Assembly (NCBI GenBank): GCA_001898385.1
Contig: MKTT01000085.1
Span: 71,727 to 135,726 of the forward strand
Source of the DNA: Planctomycetales bacterium 71-10
Lineage (GTDB): Bacteria > Planctomycetota > Planctomycetia > Isosphaerales > Isosphaeraceae
Length of the DNA stretch: 64,000 bases
Reading direction: 5' to 3'
The notes under the pieces were generated by a model that did no database searches, was not told the origin of the DNA, and saw nothing but the letters and a program-made list of their open reading frames with translations. The position numbers were made by a program, and so were the translations under genes. Shown here one piece after another: positions 1 through 9,700 of this stretch (position 1 is the stretch's first letter; each line of letters starts with the position of its first letter).

Positions 1-627
1 CTCGATCGGCTCCAGCACGTCCAGGACCTCCTGCAACTGCCGCTCGGTCCGGTCGCGGAGGCGGCGGAGCCGGGCGTGGAAGTCGTTGCCGATCAGCATC
101 ATCGGGTTGGCGATCAGCAGCCCCGCCCCGGTGGCCCAGAGGGCCAGGCTGATGTCCGACGCCAGGGCGCTCGGGTTGACCTTCTCCGAGCTGCCGATCC
201 GGCCGAACGCCGCGATCATCGACGCCACCGTCCCCAGCAGCCCCAGCAGCGGCCCCATCCGGACGATCGTCGAGATCGACCCCAGCCGGTTCTCCATCTC
301 GGCCACGATCTCGGTGTGGAACTCCGTGACCAGGAGTTGCTTGGTCTTCGCCAGCCCCTTCCCGCGGTTCTTCAGCGCCACCGCGATGAGCTGCGCCAGC
401 GCCGTGTGCCAGTAGGTCGGGCTCTGGCAGACGCTCACGGCCGCGTCGAACTTCTTCGCCTGGCAGAGCTCCTGGACCTGGAGGATCAGCGGGTTGGGGT
501 CGCGGATCGTCTTCTTCCGGAGCGTGCGATAGAGGAGGATGGCGTTGTACACGCCCCAGATCGCCAGGAACACCAACGCGCCGTAGATGACGTAGCCGAA
601 TGAGTCGATGATCCGCGTGACGTTCAT
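1..627 (-). CDS. MotA/TolQ/ExbB proton channel family protein (3' end cut by window)
   Basis: Translating the minus strand from the ATG at 627 gives 209 codons without a stop, starting MNVTRIIDSFGYVIYGALVF and running off the left edge. Residues about 10-32 form the first membrane helix. The middle carries a cytoplasmic segment (CQAKKFDAAVSVCQ) of the kind found in TolQ/ExbB. The second part has the family signature IVRMGPLLGLLGTVASMI, followed by a third helix near WATGAGLLIANPMML. In this family the subunit couples proton flow to an ExbD/TolR partner and energises outer-membrane transport or motility-like work. The partner would be expected just beyond the left edge but cannot be seen. The long open frames on the opposite strand of this stretch are shadows. 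Family assignment is firm; which system it powers is unknown. Confidence 0.9.
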   Translation of the reverse strand, partial: MNVTRIIDSFGYVIYGALVFLAIWGVYNAILLYRTLRKKTIRDPNPLILQVQELCQAKKFDAAVSVCQSPTYWHTALAQLIAVALKNRGKGLAKTKQLLVTEFHTEIVAEMENRLGSISTIVRMGPLLGLLGTVASMIAAFGRIGSSEKVNPSALASDISLALWATGAGLLIANPMMLIGNDFHARLRRLRDRTERQLQEVLDVLEPIE

Positions 628-661
628 GTCGGCCCGCCCCGATCGCCCCATCCCCACCACT

Positions 662-680
662 CGCCCCGACGCTCGGGGCG
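662..680. repeat. 8-bp perfect inverted repeat upstream of the proton-channel gene
   Basis: CGCCCCGA and TCGGGGCG face each other with a 3-nt loop, 35 bp upstream of the start codon at 627. It could be an operator or a 5' leader hairpin. There is no other evidence for either. Confidence 0.35.
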
Positions 681-1236
681 ATGCGCCTCGCAGGGCTATT
701 GTGGCCGAATTCTTCCATCGAGGGCAAGCAAGCCGTCGCCGGGCCGCCGAATCCCCACGGGCGGCGGGATCCCGATGGGTTCCTTCGCCACGTCCCGAAC
801 GCGCAAGACACGACACAAGCCTTTAAAGCGAAATACATTCCGCCGAATAATGATTGGGTCCGATCGTCGAAATCGATGCAAGATCCGCACTCCTCGCCGA
901 TCGGTGTCGCAGGAGGATCGCGATAGACAGCCTCATCCATCCCGCCGGGCCACGCCGCCCGAGAGCGAAATCGGTCCGGACGGGGACTGCCCCCCCTGTT
1001 CAAGGCGCAGCCGTCGACCCGGACGTCGCTCCTCGACGCGTCTCGCCTTCATGCGGATTGAGAAAGAACGGGAGGCGCGCCCGAGGCGCAGTCCCCCAAT
1101 GGGAAGTGCTACACAAATCGTCGCCAGGAACGAATGTTGCAGAAAATCAACACGCGGCCGAAGGGGTCAAGGACACGAACAGGAACCGTCCCAAGGCGAT
1201 CCTTCCAGAATCCTCGCCGGATTTACTGTACACATG

Positions 1237-1265
1237 TTGACTATCCGCCGATAAAGGGTTCCAAT
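1237..1265 (+). promoter_or_regulatory. Weak sigma-70-like promoter candidate for the VOC/YciI pair
   Basis: TTGACT at 1237-1242 is followed after 17 nt by TCCAAT at 1260-1265, about 65 bp before the VOC start codon. The -35 match is good and the -10 match is poor. The position is sensible, since this is the only clear -35-like hexamer in the spacer before the gene. Confidence 0.2.
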
Positions 1266-1332
1266 CCCCCGAAGCTGGGATCTTGTCGAGACGACGACCC
1301 AAGGCCCGAGGCCGTTCAAACGGAGATCGACG

Positions 1333-1815
1333 ATGAGCAAGATGACCATCTGCCTGTGGTTCGACCGGGGCGAGGCCCGCAAGGCGGCCGAGTTCTACGC
1401 GAGCGTGTTCCCCGACAGCCGCGTCGGGAAAGCCCACGGCTCCGCCGCGGACAATCCCTCCGCGAAGGAGGGCGAGGAACTCATCGTCGAGTTCACCGTC
1501 CTGGGCCGGGCCTGCATCGGCCTGAACGGCGGCCCGATCTTCAAGCCGAACGAGGCCGTCAGCTTCATGGTCCAGACCGAGAGCCAGGAAGAGACCGACC
1601 GCTACTGGGACGCGATCGTGGGGAACGGCGGCCAGGAGAGCGAATGCGGTTGGTGCAAGGATCGCTGGGGCTTCTCCTGGCAGATCACGCCGCGCGTGCT
1701 GCTGGAGGCGACGACCGACCCGGATCGCGCCGCCGCGAAGCGGGCGATGGAGGCCATGATGACCATGCGGAAGATCGACATCGCGGCGATCGAGGCCGCG
1801 CGCCGGGAAGGCTGA
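1333..1815 (+). CDS. VOC family protein (PhnB-like glyoxalase/bleomycin-resistance fold)
   Basis: A 160-aa protein starting MSKMTICLWF, with the pattern of the PhnB/3-demethylubiquinone-methyltransferase-like branch of the vicinal oxygen chelate superfamily: RKAAEFYASVFPDS near the N-terminus, GLNGGPIF in the middle and WGFSWQITPRVL toward the end. Such proteins are small cytoplasmic dimers and many have no known substrate. It is followed 46 bp later by a YciI-family gene in the same direction. VOC/PhnB and YciI genes are often neighbours in actinobacteria and planctomycetes, frequently next to ECF sigma factors, although no sigma factor is present here. Family is clear; the biochemical role is unknown. 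Confidence 0.9.
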   Translation: MSKMTICLWFDRGEARKAAEFYASVFPDSRVGKAHGSAADNPSAKEGEELIVEFTVLGRACIGLNGGPIFKPNEAVSFMVQTESQEETDRYWDAIVGNGGQESECGWCKDRWGFSWQITPRVLLEATTDPDRAAAKRAMEAMMTMRKIDIAAIEAARREG

Positions 1816-1861
1816 GAGACGAATCGACCTTTCGGGACCTCGAATCGGAAAGGAGAGGGCG

Positions 1862-2263
1862 ATGCGCGTGATGGTGCTTGTCAAGGCGACCGAGGAGAGC
1901 GAGAAGGGCTTCGTCGCCTCCCCCGAAACGACCGCGATGATGGAGGCGATGGGCCGGTTCAACGAGGAACTGGCCAGGGCCGGCATCCTGATCGCCGCCG
2001 ACGGCCTCACGCCCTCCTCGCAGGGCAAGCGGATCGTCTTCGACGGCCCCGGCCGGACGACCGTCGACGGGCCGTTCGCCCGGCCCCGCGAGTTGGTCGC
2101 CGGCTTCTGGCTCTGGGAAGTCCGGGACATGGACGAGGCGGTCGCCTGGGTGAAACGCTGCCCCAATCCCATGCCGGGCCCCAGCGAGGTCGAGATCCGG
2201 CCGCTGTATGAGCTGGCCGATCTACCGTGGGAGGCCGATGCCGGAGGACGCGAGATTCCATGA
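1862..2263 (+). CDS. YciI family protein (DGPF domain)
   Basis: A 133-aa protein beginning MRVMVLVKATEESE. The diagnostic motif VDGPFARPRELVAGFWLWEV (DGPF) sits near the centre, followed by the EAVAWVKRCPNPMPG stretch usual in this branch. The YCII fold is ferredoxin-like and related to dyes and muconolactone isomerases; a catalytic role is rarely proven. A good ribosome-binding site (AAAGGAGAGG) lies just upstream of the ATG and fixes the start. It is co-directional with the VOC gene and probably cotranscribed with it. The function is unknown beyond the family; a role as partner of the VOC protein is inference. Confidence 0.9.
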   Translation: MRVMVLVKATEESEKGFVASPETTAMMEAMGRFNEELARAGILIAADGLTPSSQGKRIVFDGPGRTTVDGPFARPRELVAGFWLWEVRDMDEAVAWVKRCPNPMPGPSEVEIRPLYELADLPWEADAGGREIP

Positions 2264-2390
2264 CTCGCAAGGGACCGGATCGTCCGTGATGAATTCGCGG
2301 ACGCCCGGGCTCGCGGGCGAATCGACACGCGAAGCGTCAACCTTGCGATGCTCATCCCGCCGATCGACGCCTGAGGGCGCGCCGGGCGGG

Positions 2391-2786
2391 CTAAAGGCGT
2401 CGGACGACCGTACCGTAGCCGACGACTTTCCCCCCTTCCCGGATGGTGAAGGCGGCCCCCGCTTCGAGGGGCTCATAGTCCACGGCGGGATGGTAGAACA
2501 ACTGGAGGAGGAAGCGACCCGGCTCACCCGCAATGATCGGCGTGGGGCCGGAGACGAACTTGACGCCGAGATAGTCCTCATCGGGGACGGAGGCCGTCGC
2601 AACGGCTGACCGGGCCTCGGACGGCTGGACCACCAGATGGGGCATGTAAAAGCCCGCTGCGCCGAGGTCGGGCGTCCGGGCGAGCCCTCCCTGTTCGCGC
2701 GTGAGGAAGGTGGCCTCCACCTCGATGTGTGGCGTCTCGTCCACGGTTTCCGGCCCCCCGAACCGTGCCTCCCCCTGCCTCCTCAT
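2391..2786 (-). CDS. Stand-alone EF-Tu domain-3-like protein
   Basis: The 131-aa product resembles only the C-terminal beta-barrel (domain 3) of elongation factor Tu. HIEVEATFLTREQGG aligns with the start of EF-Tu domain 3, and FTIREGGKVVGYGTVVRRL matches its last strands (EF-Tu has a FAIREGGRTVGAG-like end). There is no GTPase domain, so it cannot be an elongation factor. An in-frame stop lies just upstream of the ATG at 2786. The first 20 residues look unlike the family, so a GTG start near residue 15 is also possible. It is convergent with the YciI gene and divergent from galE. In full EF-Tu this domain contacts tRNA and EF-Ts. What an isolated copy does is unknown; similar isolated domains occur in other planctomycetes. 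Confidence 0.8.
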   Translation of the reverse strand: MRRQGEARFGGPETVDETPHIEVEATFLTREQGGLARTPDLGAAGFYMPHLVVQPSEARSAVATASVPDEDYLGVKFVSGPTPIIAGEPGRFLLQLFYHPAVDYEPLEAGAAFTIREGGKVVGYGTVVRRL

Positions 2787-2960
2787 CGATCTTCACTTCA
2801 ATTCCGGCGCCGATCAAGCCGACGGCCCGTTCCTCGGAGTAAAACGCCCTCGACGGATGTGGAAGTCGGCCGACCGTCGAGGTTGCGGCGGGCGGGCGAA
2901 GATTCGGTTAGACTCGATGGCCGAGGCTTCGAGGATCGATCTGCGACGGAGTGGACGACG

Positions 2961-3944
2961 ATGAACGTGCTGGTGTCGGGCGGGGCGGGATATGTGGGGT
3001 CGCACGCGGCGCGGATGCTGGCGAACGCCGGGCATGAGGTCTGGGCGTACGACAACCTCGTCTTCGGGCATCGCGGCGCGGTCGCTCCGGGACGGCTGAT
3101 CGAAGGGGACCTGCTCGACAAGGAGACGCTGGTCGGCGTCCTCCGGGAGAAGGAGATCGACGCCGTGATGCACTTCGCGGCGTTCGCGTACGTCGGCGAG
3201 TCGGTGACCGACCCGGCCAAGTATTATCACAACAACATCGTCGGCACGCTGTCGCTGATGGAGGCCATGCGCGCGGCCGACGTCAGGCGGATCGTCTTCT
3301 CCAGCACCTGCGCCACCTACGGCGAGCCGGAGAGCGTCCCGATCCGCGAGACCCAGTCCCAGAACCCGATCAACCCGTACGGCTACACCAAGCTGGTGAT
3401 CGAGCGGGCCCTGTCCGACTTCAGCCGCGCCTACGGCTGGGGGTACGCGGCGCTGCGCTACTTCAACGCCTCCGGCGCCTCGGCCGACGGCGACCTCGGC
3501 GAGGATCACGACCCGGAGACGCACCTGATCCCCCTGGTCCTCCAGGTGGCGCTGGGGCAGAGGGAGCACATCACGATCTTCGGCGACAAGCTGCCGACCC
3601 CGGACGGGACGTGCATCCGGGACTACATCCACGTCGACGACCTGGCCTCGGCGCACATCTCGGCGCTGGAGAAGCTGGGGCCGGGCGTGGAGTTCCGCTG
3701 CAACCTGGGGACCGGCCAGGGGACGAGCGTGAAGGAGGTGGTCGACGCCTGCCGCGAGGTCACCGGCCACCCGATCCCGGCCGTCATCGCCCCCCCTCGC
3801 GCCGGCGACCCGCCGGCCCTGATCGCCGACCCCTCGCTGGCCCGTCGCGAACTCGGCTGGGTCCCCCGCTTCACCAGCATCAAGCCCATCGTCGAATCCG
3901 CCTGGAAGTGGCACCGGAGCCACCCGGACGGGTACGGGGATTGA
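2961..3944 (+). CDS. galE: UDP-glucose 4-epimerase
   Basis: A 327-aa short-chain dehydrogenase/reductase of the extended type. The N-terminal NAD-binding motif is GGAGYVGSHAA. The catalytic pair is seen as SSTCATYG followed by NPYGYTK (YxxxK). The substrate-binding region contains YFNASGA and the late RDYIHVDDLA motif typical of GalE. It interconverts UDP-glucose and UDP-galactose in the cytoplasm, feeding galactose use and surface polysaccharide synthesis. The start at 2961 is chosen because it lies directly before the Rossmann motif; the frame is open further upstream but that part is not GalE-like. It is a single gene, not in an evident galactose operon, so it may serve exopolysaccharide synthesis. 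Confidence 0.95.
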   Translation: MNVLVSGGAGYVGSHAARMLANAGHEVWAYDNLVFGHRGAVAPGRLIEGDLLDKETLVGVLREKEIDAVMHFAAFAYVGESVTDPAKYYHNNIVGTLSLMEAMRAADVRRIVFSSTCATYGEPESVPIRETQSQNPINPYGYTKLVIERALSDFSRAYGWGYAALRYFNASGASADGDLGEDHDPETHLIPLVLQVALGQREHITIFGDKLPTPDGTCIRDYIHVDDLASAHISALEKLGPGVEFRCNLGTGQGTSVKEVVDACREVTGHPIPAVIAPPRAGDPPALIADPSLARRELGWVPRFTSIKPIVESAWKWHRSHPDGYGD

Positions 3945-3966
3945 GGACAGGCCGGAACAACGACGT

Positions 3967-4027
3967 CCTTCCCCCCTCGCGGGGGAAGGGCGTTAGGATG
4001 GCCTCCCCGAAATTCGTAACGGCCAGG
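3967..4027. repeat. Intergenic hairpin repeat with conserved tail
   Basis: CCTTCCCCC and GGGGGAAGG (3967-3975 and 3981-3989) form a stem. They are followed by a tail (4005-4027) reading CCCCGAAATTCGTAACGGCC. The same hairpin-plus-tail arrangement recurs at 46040-46112 and 58125-58196. It sits between two plus-strand genes and has no T-tract. Confidence 0.7.
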
Positions 4028-4070
4028 TCCAGCCCAGGCGCTTGATCGCCCCCGCCCGCGGAGATCGACC

Positions 4071-5393
4071 ATGCCCCGTCACCGCCGATCCTGGGAGGCC
4101 GCGACGGCGGCCCTGATGGTCCTGATGCTAGCCCTCACCCCGAGGCCCGCGGCCGGGCAGGGGGCGGACGTCGCGAAGGGGGCCGAGGAGCGGGCTCGGG
4201 GGGTGGAGCTGCACGGCAAGGGGGACTTCTCCGGGGCCGTGGCGGCGTTCACGGAGGCGATCCGGCTGAACCCGAAGGACGCGGTCGCCTACTACGACCG
4301 CGCCGCCGCCTGGGCCGAGGTCCCGGCCGCGGACAAGGCCCTGGCCGACTACGACGAGGCGTTGAAGCTCGACCCCAAGCTGGCGCCCGCCTACGTCGGC
4401 CGGGGCCGGCTGCGGGCCGCGGCGGGGGACGTGGACGCCGCGGTCGCCGACTACACGCGGGCGATCGAGGCCGACCCGAAGGACCCCCTCGCCCCGTTCG
4501 CCCGCGCCCAGGCCGAGGCGTCGCGGCGGGGCTACGACAAGGCGCTGGCCGACTACGACCGGGCGATCAACCTCGCCCCGTCCAACGCGCTGTTCCACCT
4601 CAGCCGGGGCGACGTCCGGCGGGCGAAGGGGGACCTGGCGGGGGCGGCCGAGGACTTCTCGCGGGCCCTGCGGCTCGACCCCCGGCTGGCCGACGCCTAC
4701 GACGCCCGCGCCGCCGTGGCCTTCGGCCAGGGCCGCCACCTCGACGCCCTGGACGACTTCGGCCGGGCCCTGAAGCTCGCCCCCGGCGACGCCCGCGCGC
4801 ACCTCGGCCGGGCCACCTGCCTGTTCGAGCTGCACGAGTACGACCTCGCCGCCTCGGCCTACGGCAAGGCGCTGGAGATCGACCCCGCGATGGCCGACGC
4901 CTTCTACGGCCGCGGCCGGGCCCTCGCCCAGAAGGGGGAGTACGACCGGGCCGCGGCCGACTACGACGAGGCCCTGAAGCTCGCCCCCGGCCACCCCTCG
5001 GCCCGCACCGGCCGGGGGATCGTCCGGCTGCTCCAGGGCCGGTTCGCCGACGCGGTCGCCGACCTGGACGCGGCCGTGGGGCGCGACCCCGACGACGCCG
5101 TCGCGACGACCCACCTCGCCCGGCTCCTCGCCGCCTGCCCCGACGACAAGCTCCGCGACGGTGCCCGCGCCAAGGCCCTGGCCGAGAAGGCCCGCGCCCT
5201 GACCCGCGAGTCCGAGCCCTTCGCCCTGGCCGCGATGGCCGCCGCCGACGCCGAGCTGGGCCGGTTCCCCTCCGCCGCCGCCTGGCAGGAGATGGCCCTG
5301 GGCCTCTCCCGCGACCCCGAGGCGAAGGCCCGCGCCAGGGCCCGCCTCGCCCTCTACCGGAAGGGCCAGCCCCTCCGCGACCCGACGCCCTGA
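4071..5393 (+). CDS. Exported tetratricopeptide repeat protein
   Basis: A 440-aa protein with an N-terminal signal sequence (hydrophobic residues 11-28, ending RPAAGQ). About nine tandem 34-residue TPR units fill residues 40-350. Each has the pattern of alternating small residues and ends in a phrase such as LNPKD, LDPKL or LAPGD. The C-terminal 90 residues are alanine-rich helices with no catalytic motif. TPR arrays are scaffolds for protein-protein contacts; here the scaffold would act in the periplasm or at the membrane. The following YhaO/YhaN genes are 131 bp away in the same direction but functionally unrelated as far as can be seen. No binding partner can be named. Confidence 0.88.
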   Translation: MPRHRRSWEAATAALMVLMLALTPRPAAGQGADVAKGAEERARGVELHGKGDFSGAVAAFTEAIRLNPKDAVAYYDRAAAWAEVPAADKALADYDEALKLDPKLAPAYVGRGRLRAAAGDVDAAVADYTRAIEADPKDPLAPFARAQAEASRRGYDKALADYDRAINLAPSNALFHLSRGDVRRAKGDLAGAAEDFSRALRLDPRLADAYDARAAVAFGQGRHLDALDDFGRALKLAPGDARAHLGRATCLFELHEYDLAASAYGKALEIDPAMADAFYGRGRALAQKGEYDRAAADYDEALKLAPGHPSARTGRGIVRLLQGRFADAVADLDAAVGRDPDDAVATTHLARLLAACPDDKLRDGARAKALAEKARALTRESEPFALAAMAAADAELGRFPSAAAWQEMALGLSRDPEAKARARARLALYRKGQPLRDPTP

Positions 5394-5524
5394 GCCGGTC
5401 GCGCCGATCGCAGCGGTCCCGCCGCGTCGAAATCCGCGCCGATTGACCTCCCCGAAGAGGGGACAAAAGTACAATATCGACGTGAGCCGACGCACGGCCC
5501 GGCCATGGCCCGAGGGATCGCCCG

Positions 5525-6790
5525 ATGAAGTTCGTCCACGCCGCCGACCTCCACGTCGACAGCCCCCTGCGCGGGCTGGAGCACTACGAGGGCGCGCCCG
5601 TCGAGCGCGTCCGGCTCGCCACCCGCGCGGCGCTGGCGAACCTGGTGCGCGTCTGCCTGGACGAGGAGGCTTCGCTCCTGGTGATCTCCGGCGACCTGTT
5701 CGACGGCGACTGGAACGACTTCAACACGGCCCTGTTCGCCGTCGGCCAGATGCAGGTCCTCCGCAACCGCGGCGTCCCCGTCCTGGTCATCCGCGGCAAC
5801 CACGACTCGCGCGACGAGATGAGCTACCGCGTCCCCTGGCCCGACAACCTCCGCATCCTCGACTGCCAGAAGCCCGAGACCGTCGTCCTGGAAGACCTGG
5901 GCGTCGCCGTCCACGGCATGAGCTTCCCGAGGCGCGAGCTGACCGAGAACCTCGTCCCGCGCTACCCGAGGCCGATCAAGGGGCTGACGAACATCGGCCT
6001 GCTGCACACCAACGCCACGGGCTCGCTGGACCACGACAGCTACGCCCCCTGCTCCGTCAACGAGCTGGTCGCCAAGGGCTACGCCTACTGGGGCCTGGGC
6101 CACATCCACAAGCGCGAAATCCTTCATGAGGGCCCCTACGTCGTCTACCCCGGCAACACCCAGGGCCGCCACGTCCGCGAGACCGGAGCCAAGGGCTGCA
6201 TGGTCGCGACCGTGGCCGACGGCGAGGTGTCGTCGCTGGCGTTCCGGTCGACCGACGTCCTGCGCTGGCGTCGCGAGGCGATCGTCCTGGCCCCCGAGGA
6301 CGGCGTCGACGAACTGGTCGACGCGGCGAAGCTGCGGCTGCGGCAGGTCGCCGACGAGTGCGACGGCCGGCTCGCCGCGGTCCGGCTGGAGATCAAGGGC
6401 CGCTGCCGCGCCCACCGCGAGCTGGGCGACGAGGCCCGCCGCCTGGAAACGATCAACGAACTCCGCGCCGCGCCGGGGGACCTGGGGGCCGACCTCTGGG
6501 TCGAGAAGATCAAGCTGGAAACCGACCCGCCGCTCGACCGCGAGAAGCTCCGCAAGGGCCGCGACGTGCTGGGCGACCTGCTCCGCTCCATCGACGCCGT
6601 CGCCGCCGACGAGGAGGCGCTGCTCTCCCTGGGCGGGCACGTCCGCAAGCTGGCGAACAAGGTGGCCCTGGAGCTGAAGGACGAGGCCGACGGCGGCCCC
6701 GACTTCGACTCGCGCGACCAGCTCGCCCGCTGGCTCCGACGCGCCGAGGACGAGCTGCTGAACCGCCTGACCGCGGAGGCCCGCTCGTGA
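5525..6790 (+). CDS. Mre11/SbcD-like DNA repair exonuclease (YhaO family)
   Basis: A 421-aa calcineurin-like metallophosphoesterase. The metal-binding motifs appear in the right order: HAADLHVDSPL at the N-terminus, SGDLFDGDW near residue 58, RGNHDSRDE near residue 92, LLHTNATG near 160 and WGLGHIHKRE near 195. This is the pattern of SbcD/Mre11 nucleases, and the length and the long C-terminal region match the Bacillus YhaO type. It would cut DNA ends together with the Rad50-like ATPase encoded next; its stop codon overlaps the next start by 4 bp (GTGA), a sign of translational coupling. The partnership is standard for the family; the exact repair role in this organism is inference. Confidence 0.93.
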   Translation: MKFVHAADLHVDSPLRGLEHYEGAPVERVRLATRAALANLVRVCLDEEASLLVISGDLFDGDWNDFNTALFAVGQMQVLRNRGVPVLVIRGNHDSRDEMSYRVPWPDNLRILDCQKPETVVLEDLGVAVHGMSFPRRELTENLVPRYPRPIKGLTNIGLLHTNATGSLDHDSYAPCSVNELVAKGYAYWGLGHIHKREILHEGPYVVYPGNTQGRHVRETGAKGCMVATVADGEVSSLAFRSTDVLRWRREAIVLAPEDGVDELVDAAKLRLRQVADECDGRLAAVRLEIKGRCRAHRELGDEARRLETINELRAAPGDLGADLWVEKIKLETDPPLDREKLRKGRDVLGDLLRSIDAVAADEEALLSLGGHVRKLANKVALELKDEADGGPDFDSRDQLARWLRRAEDELLNRLTAEARS

Positions 6791-9700
6791 AGATCCGCAC
6801 CCTCCGCGTCGGCGCCTACGGCCGGCACAAGGACCTGGAGGTCGCCTTCGAGGGCGACGGCGTCCAGATGATCCTGGGCCCGAACGAGGCCGGCAAGACG
6901 ACCCTGCTGGAGTTCGTCCGCGAGCTGCTGTTCGGCTTCGGTGAGCGCACGAAATACGCCTTCGGCCCGGCCGCGAACGGCAAGATCGAGGGGGGCGCGT
7001 CGCTCGCCCTGGACGACGGCACGGCCGTCGAGCTGCGCCGCCGCAAGGGCCGCAAGCGGACCGTCTCCGGCTCCGTCGCCGGCCGCGAAGGCGAGCTGGA
7101 CGAAGAGGCGTTCGAGGCGATGCTGGGCGGGGCGTCGGACGGCCTGTTCCGCTCGGTCTTCGCCTTCGGCCTGGAGGAGCTGGCCGCGGGGGAGAAGTCG
7201 CTGGCCGACCACAGCGTCAAGTCCGTCCTCTTCAGCGCGGGCGCCGCCGGCTCGGCCGACCCGAAGAAGGTGCTGGAGTCGCTGGACGCCGAGGCCCGCA
7301 AGATCTACACCGACGGCGGCCGGGTCCTCCCCGTCAACAAGCTCCTCAACGAGCTGTCGGACCTCGCCAAGCAGGTGAAGGCCAAGAGCATCCGCTGCGA
7401 GTCCTACGAGCAGCGTCGCCGCGAGCTGGAGGAGGCCGAATCCGAGGCCGCCGCGCTGGCCGCAAAGCTCCTGGAAGCGTCGCGCGAGCTGGCCCGCCGC
7501 GAGCGGCTGGCGAAGGCGCTCTCCCCCTGGCGCGAGCTGGCCGCGCTCCGCCGCGACCGCGCCGGCCTCTCCGCGCCGGAGGGCTTCCCGGCCGACGGCC
7601 TCGAACGCCTCAACGCGATGGAGGCCGAGTCCGCCCGGCTGGCCGAGGAGCGCGACAAGGACCGCGACGACGCCGCGAAGGCCGCCCGCGAGCTGGAAGA
7701 CCTGCGCTTCGACCCCCGCCCCATCGAGCGCCGCGCGGCGATCGAGTCGCTGGTGCGGTCGATCGCGGCCGTGGAGCAGGCCCGCCGCGAGCTGCCCGAC
7801 GACCGTCGCGCCCGCGACGCCGCCCTGCGCGACGCCGCCGACCGCCTGGCCGCGCTGGCCCCCGGCTGGACGCCCGACGACCTCCGCGGCTTCCGCCTCA
7901 CCGCCGAGGCCCGCGACCGCCTCGACCGCCTCGTCGCCGACCGCGACGCGCGGGCCAAGGCGCTTGACGCCCTGGCGTCCGACCGCGCACGGGTCGCCGA
8001 GGAGCTGGACGACAAGACCGCCGCGCTCGAAGCCCTGGGCGAGCCCGACGACGTGGCCCCGTGGGCCGCGCTCCTCGCCGGGGCCGACGCCTACCACGAC
8101 GACGTCAAGGAGTGCGACCGCCGCCGCCTGGAACATCGCCGGCTCCAGCGCGAGGCCGACGACCTGCTGCCGCGGCTGTCGCCGCCGCTCCTCGACCCGG
8201 CGCTCGCCTCGGCCCAGCTCCCCGCGCCGCCTCGCGAGGCGGTCGAGCGGTTCAAGCGGGACTTCCAGCGGATCGAGACGAAGATCGAGGCCGACGAGAA
8301 GAGGCTTGTGGATCAGGAGGCCGAGGCCGACGCCCTGGGCCGCGAGGTGGCCGCGCTCGCCGGCCGCGACGGCGACATCCCCAGCCGCGACGTCCTCCAC
8401 GACATGCGCCAGGGCCGCGACGCCGGCTGGGACCTCGTCCGCCGGAAGTTCGTGGAGCACGAGGACGCGGAGGCCGCCGTCCGCGCCTGGCTCGCCGAGC
8501 AGGCGACCGACGCGGCCGACCTCGTCGACGCCTTCCCCGAGGCCCTCGCCCGCGCCGACGCCTACGCCGACGAGCTGTTCCGCCACGCCGGCACCGTCGC
8601 CAAGCAGGAGCGGCTGCACGCCCTGCGCGACCGCGCCCGCCGCGACCGCGCGGCGCTCGACGAGCTGAAGGCCGACCACGAATCGCTGGCCTCGCGATGG
8701 CGGTCGCTCTGGTCGGCCTGCGGCTTCGCGCCGCTCGCCCCCGAGGCGATGGCGGGGTGGCTCGACCGGCTTGAAAGCCTCCGCTCGCTCCAGGCGCGGC
8801 TGGCCGAGAACGAGCAGGAAGGGCGCTGCGTCCGCGAGCGGATCGACGCCTATGAGGCCCGCCTCGCCGCGATGGTCGGCCGCGCCTCGGCGGGCCCCGA
8901 GCTGATCGCCGCCGCCCGCGAGCGCGAGCGCGCCATCCGCGACGCCGAGAAGTCCCGCGCCGACCTCCGCGAAGCCGTCCGCCGCCTCCGCGAGAAGGCC
9001 GAGCGGATCGGCCGCGACGCCGACGCCCGCCGCGCCGAGTCGTCCGACGCCGACGGCCGCCGGGCCTCGCTCTTGAAGGACCTGAACCTCCCCGAGACTT
9101 GGGACCTCGACCTGCTGGGCCGCGTGCTCGCCGGGCTGGCCGAGGCCGCGGGGGAGCTGAAGAAGGCCGACGACCGCGGCGGGCGGATCGCCGCCCACGA
9201 GGCGCGGCTGGCCGAGTTCGACCCGGCCGTCCGCGCGCTCGCCGCCGAGATCGCCCCCGACCTGGCCGACGCCGAGCCCGAGCGGGCCGCCGCCGAGTTG
9301 CACGCCCGGCTCACCGCGAGCGTCGCCGACCGCGAGCGCCAGGCCGCGCTGGAGAAGGCCCGCGCCCAGGCGCTCGCCGAGGCCGCCCGCCGCGACGACC
9401 GGCTCGCGAGGCTCGCGACCGACCGCGGCGACCTGCTCCGCGCCGCGGGCGTCGAGACGGCCGAGGCGTTCCGCGCCGTCGCCGAGCGGGCCGCGGCCAT
9501 CGACCGCCTGGACCGCGAGATCGAGGCCAAGGCCCGCGAGCTGGACCGCATCCGCGAGGCCGACCCGCACGGCGCGTTCGTCGCCCTGCTGGACGACGCC
9601 GACGCCCCCGCCCTGGAGGCCGCCCGCGCCGAGGCCGAGGCGGCCCGCGACCGCCTGCAAGCCGAGAAGTCGGCCGCGGACGAGAACGTCGGCTCGCGCC

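Larger units (their letters stand above)
628..1332. other. 705-bp intergenic region between divergent genes
   Basis: This is the divergent spacer between the proton-channel gene and the VOC gene. It is less GC-rich than its flanks in places (for example 825-860). I see no convincing coding frame: the short open frames in it have poor codon bias and no recognisable motif. A small inverted repeat (662-680) and a weak promoter-like match (1237-1265) are listed separately. Confidence 0.5.

Noticed and set aside
3967..3989. Intrinsic terminator after galE
   Set aside because: The hairpin has no T-tract and the same structure occurs in many positions unrelated to gene ends, so it is listed as a repeat.
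4200..5150. Periodic DNA of about 102 bp
   Set aside because: This is the coding repeat of TPR units, not a tandem DNA repeat or CRISPR array.
4128..5495. A minus-strand 455-codon frame opposite the TPR gene
   Set aside because: It mirrors the repeat periodicity of the TPR DNA as valine/glycine-rich repeats; not a gene.
6145..9660. A 1171-codon minus-strand open frame
   Set aside because: Shadow of the YhaN-like ATPase and the end of the nuclease; low-complexity composition and no domain.
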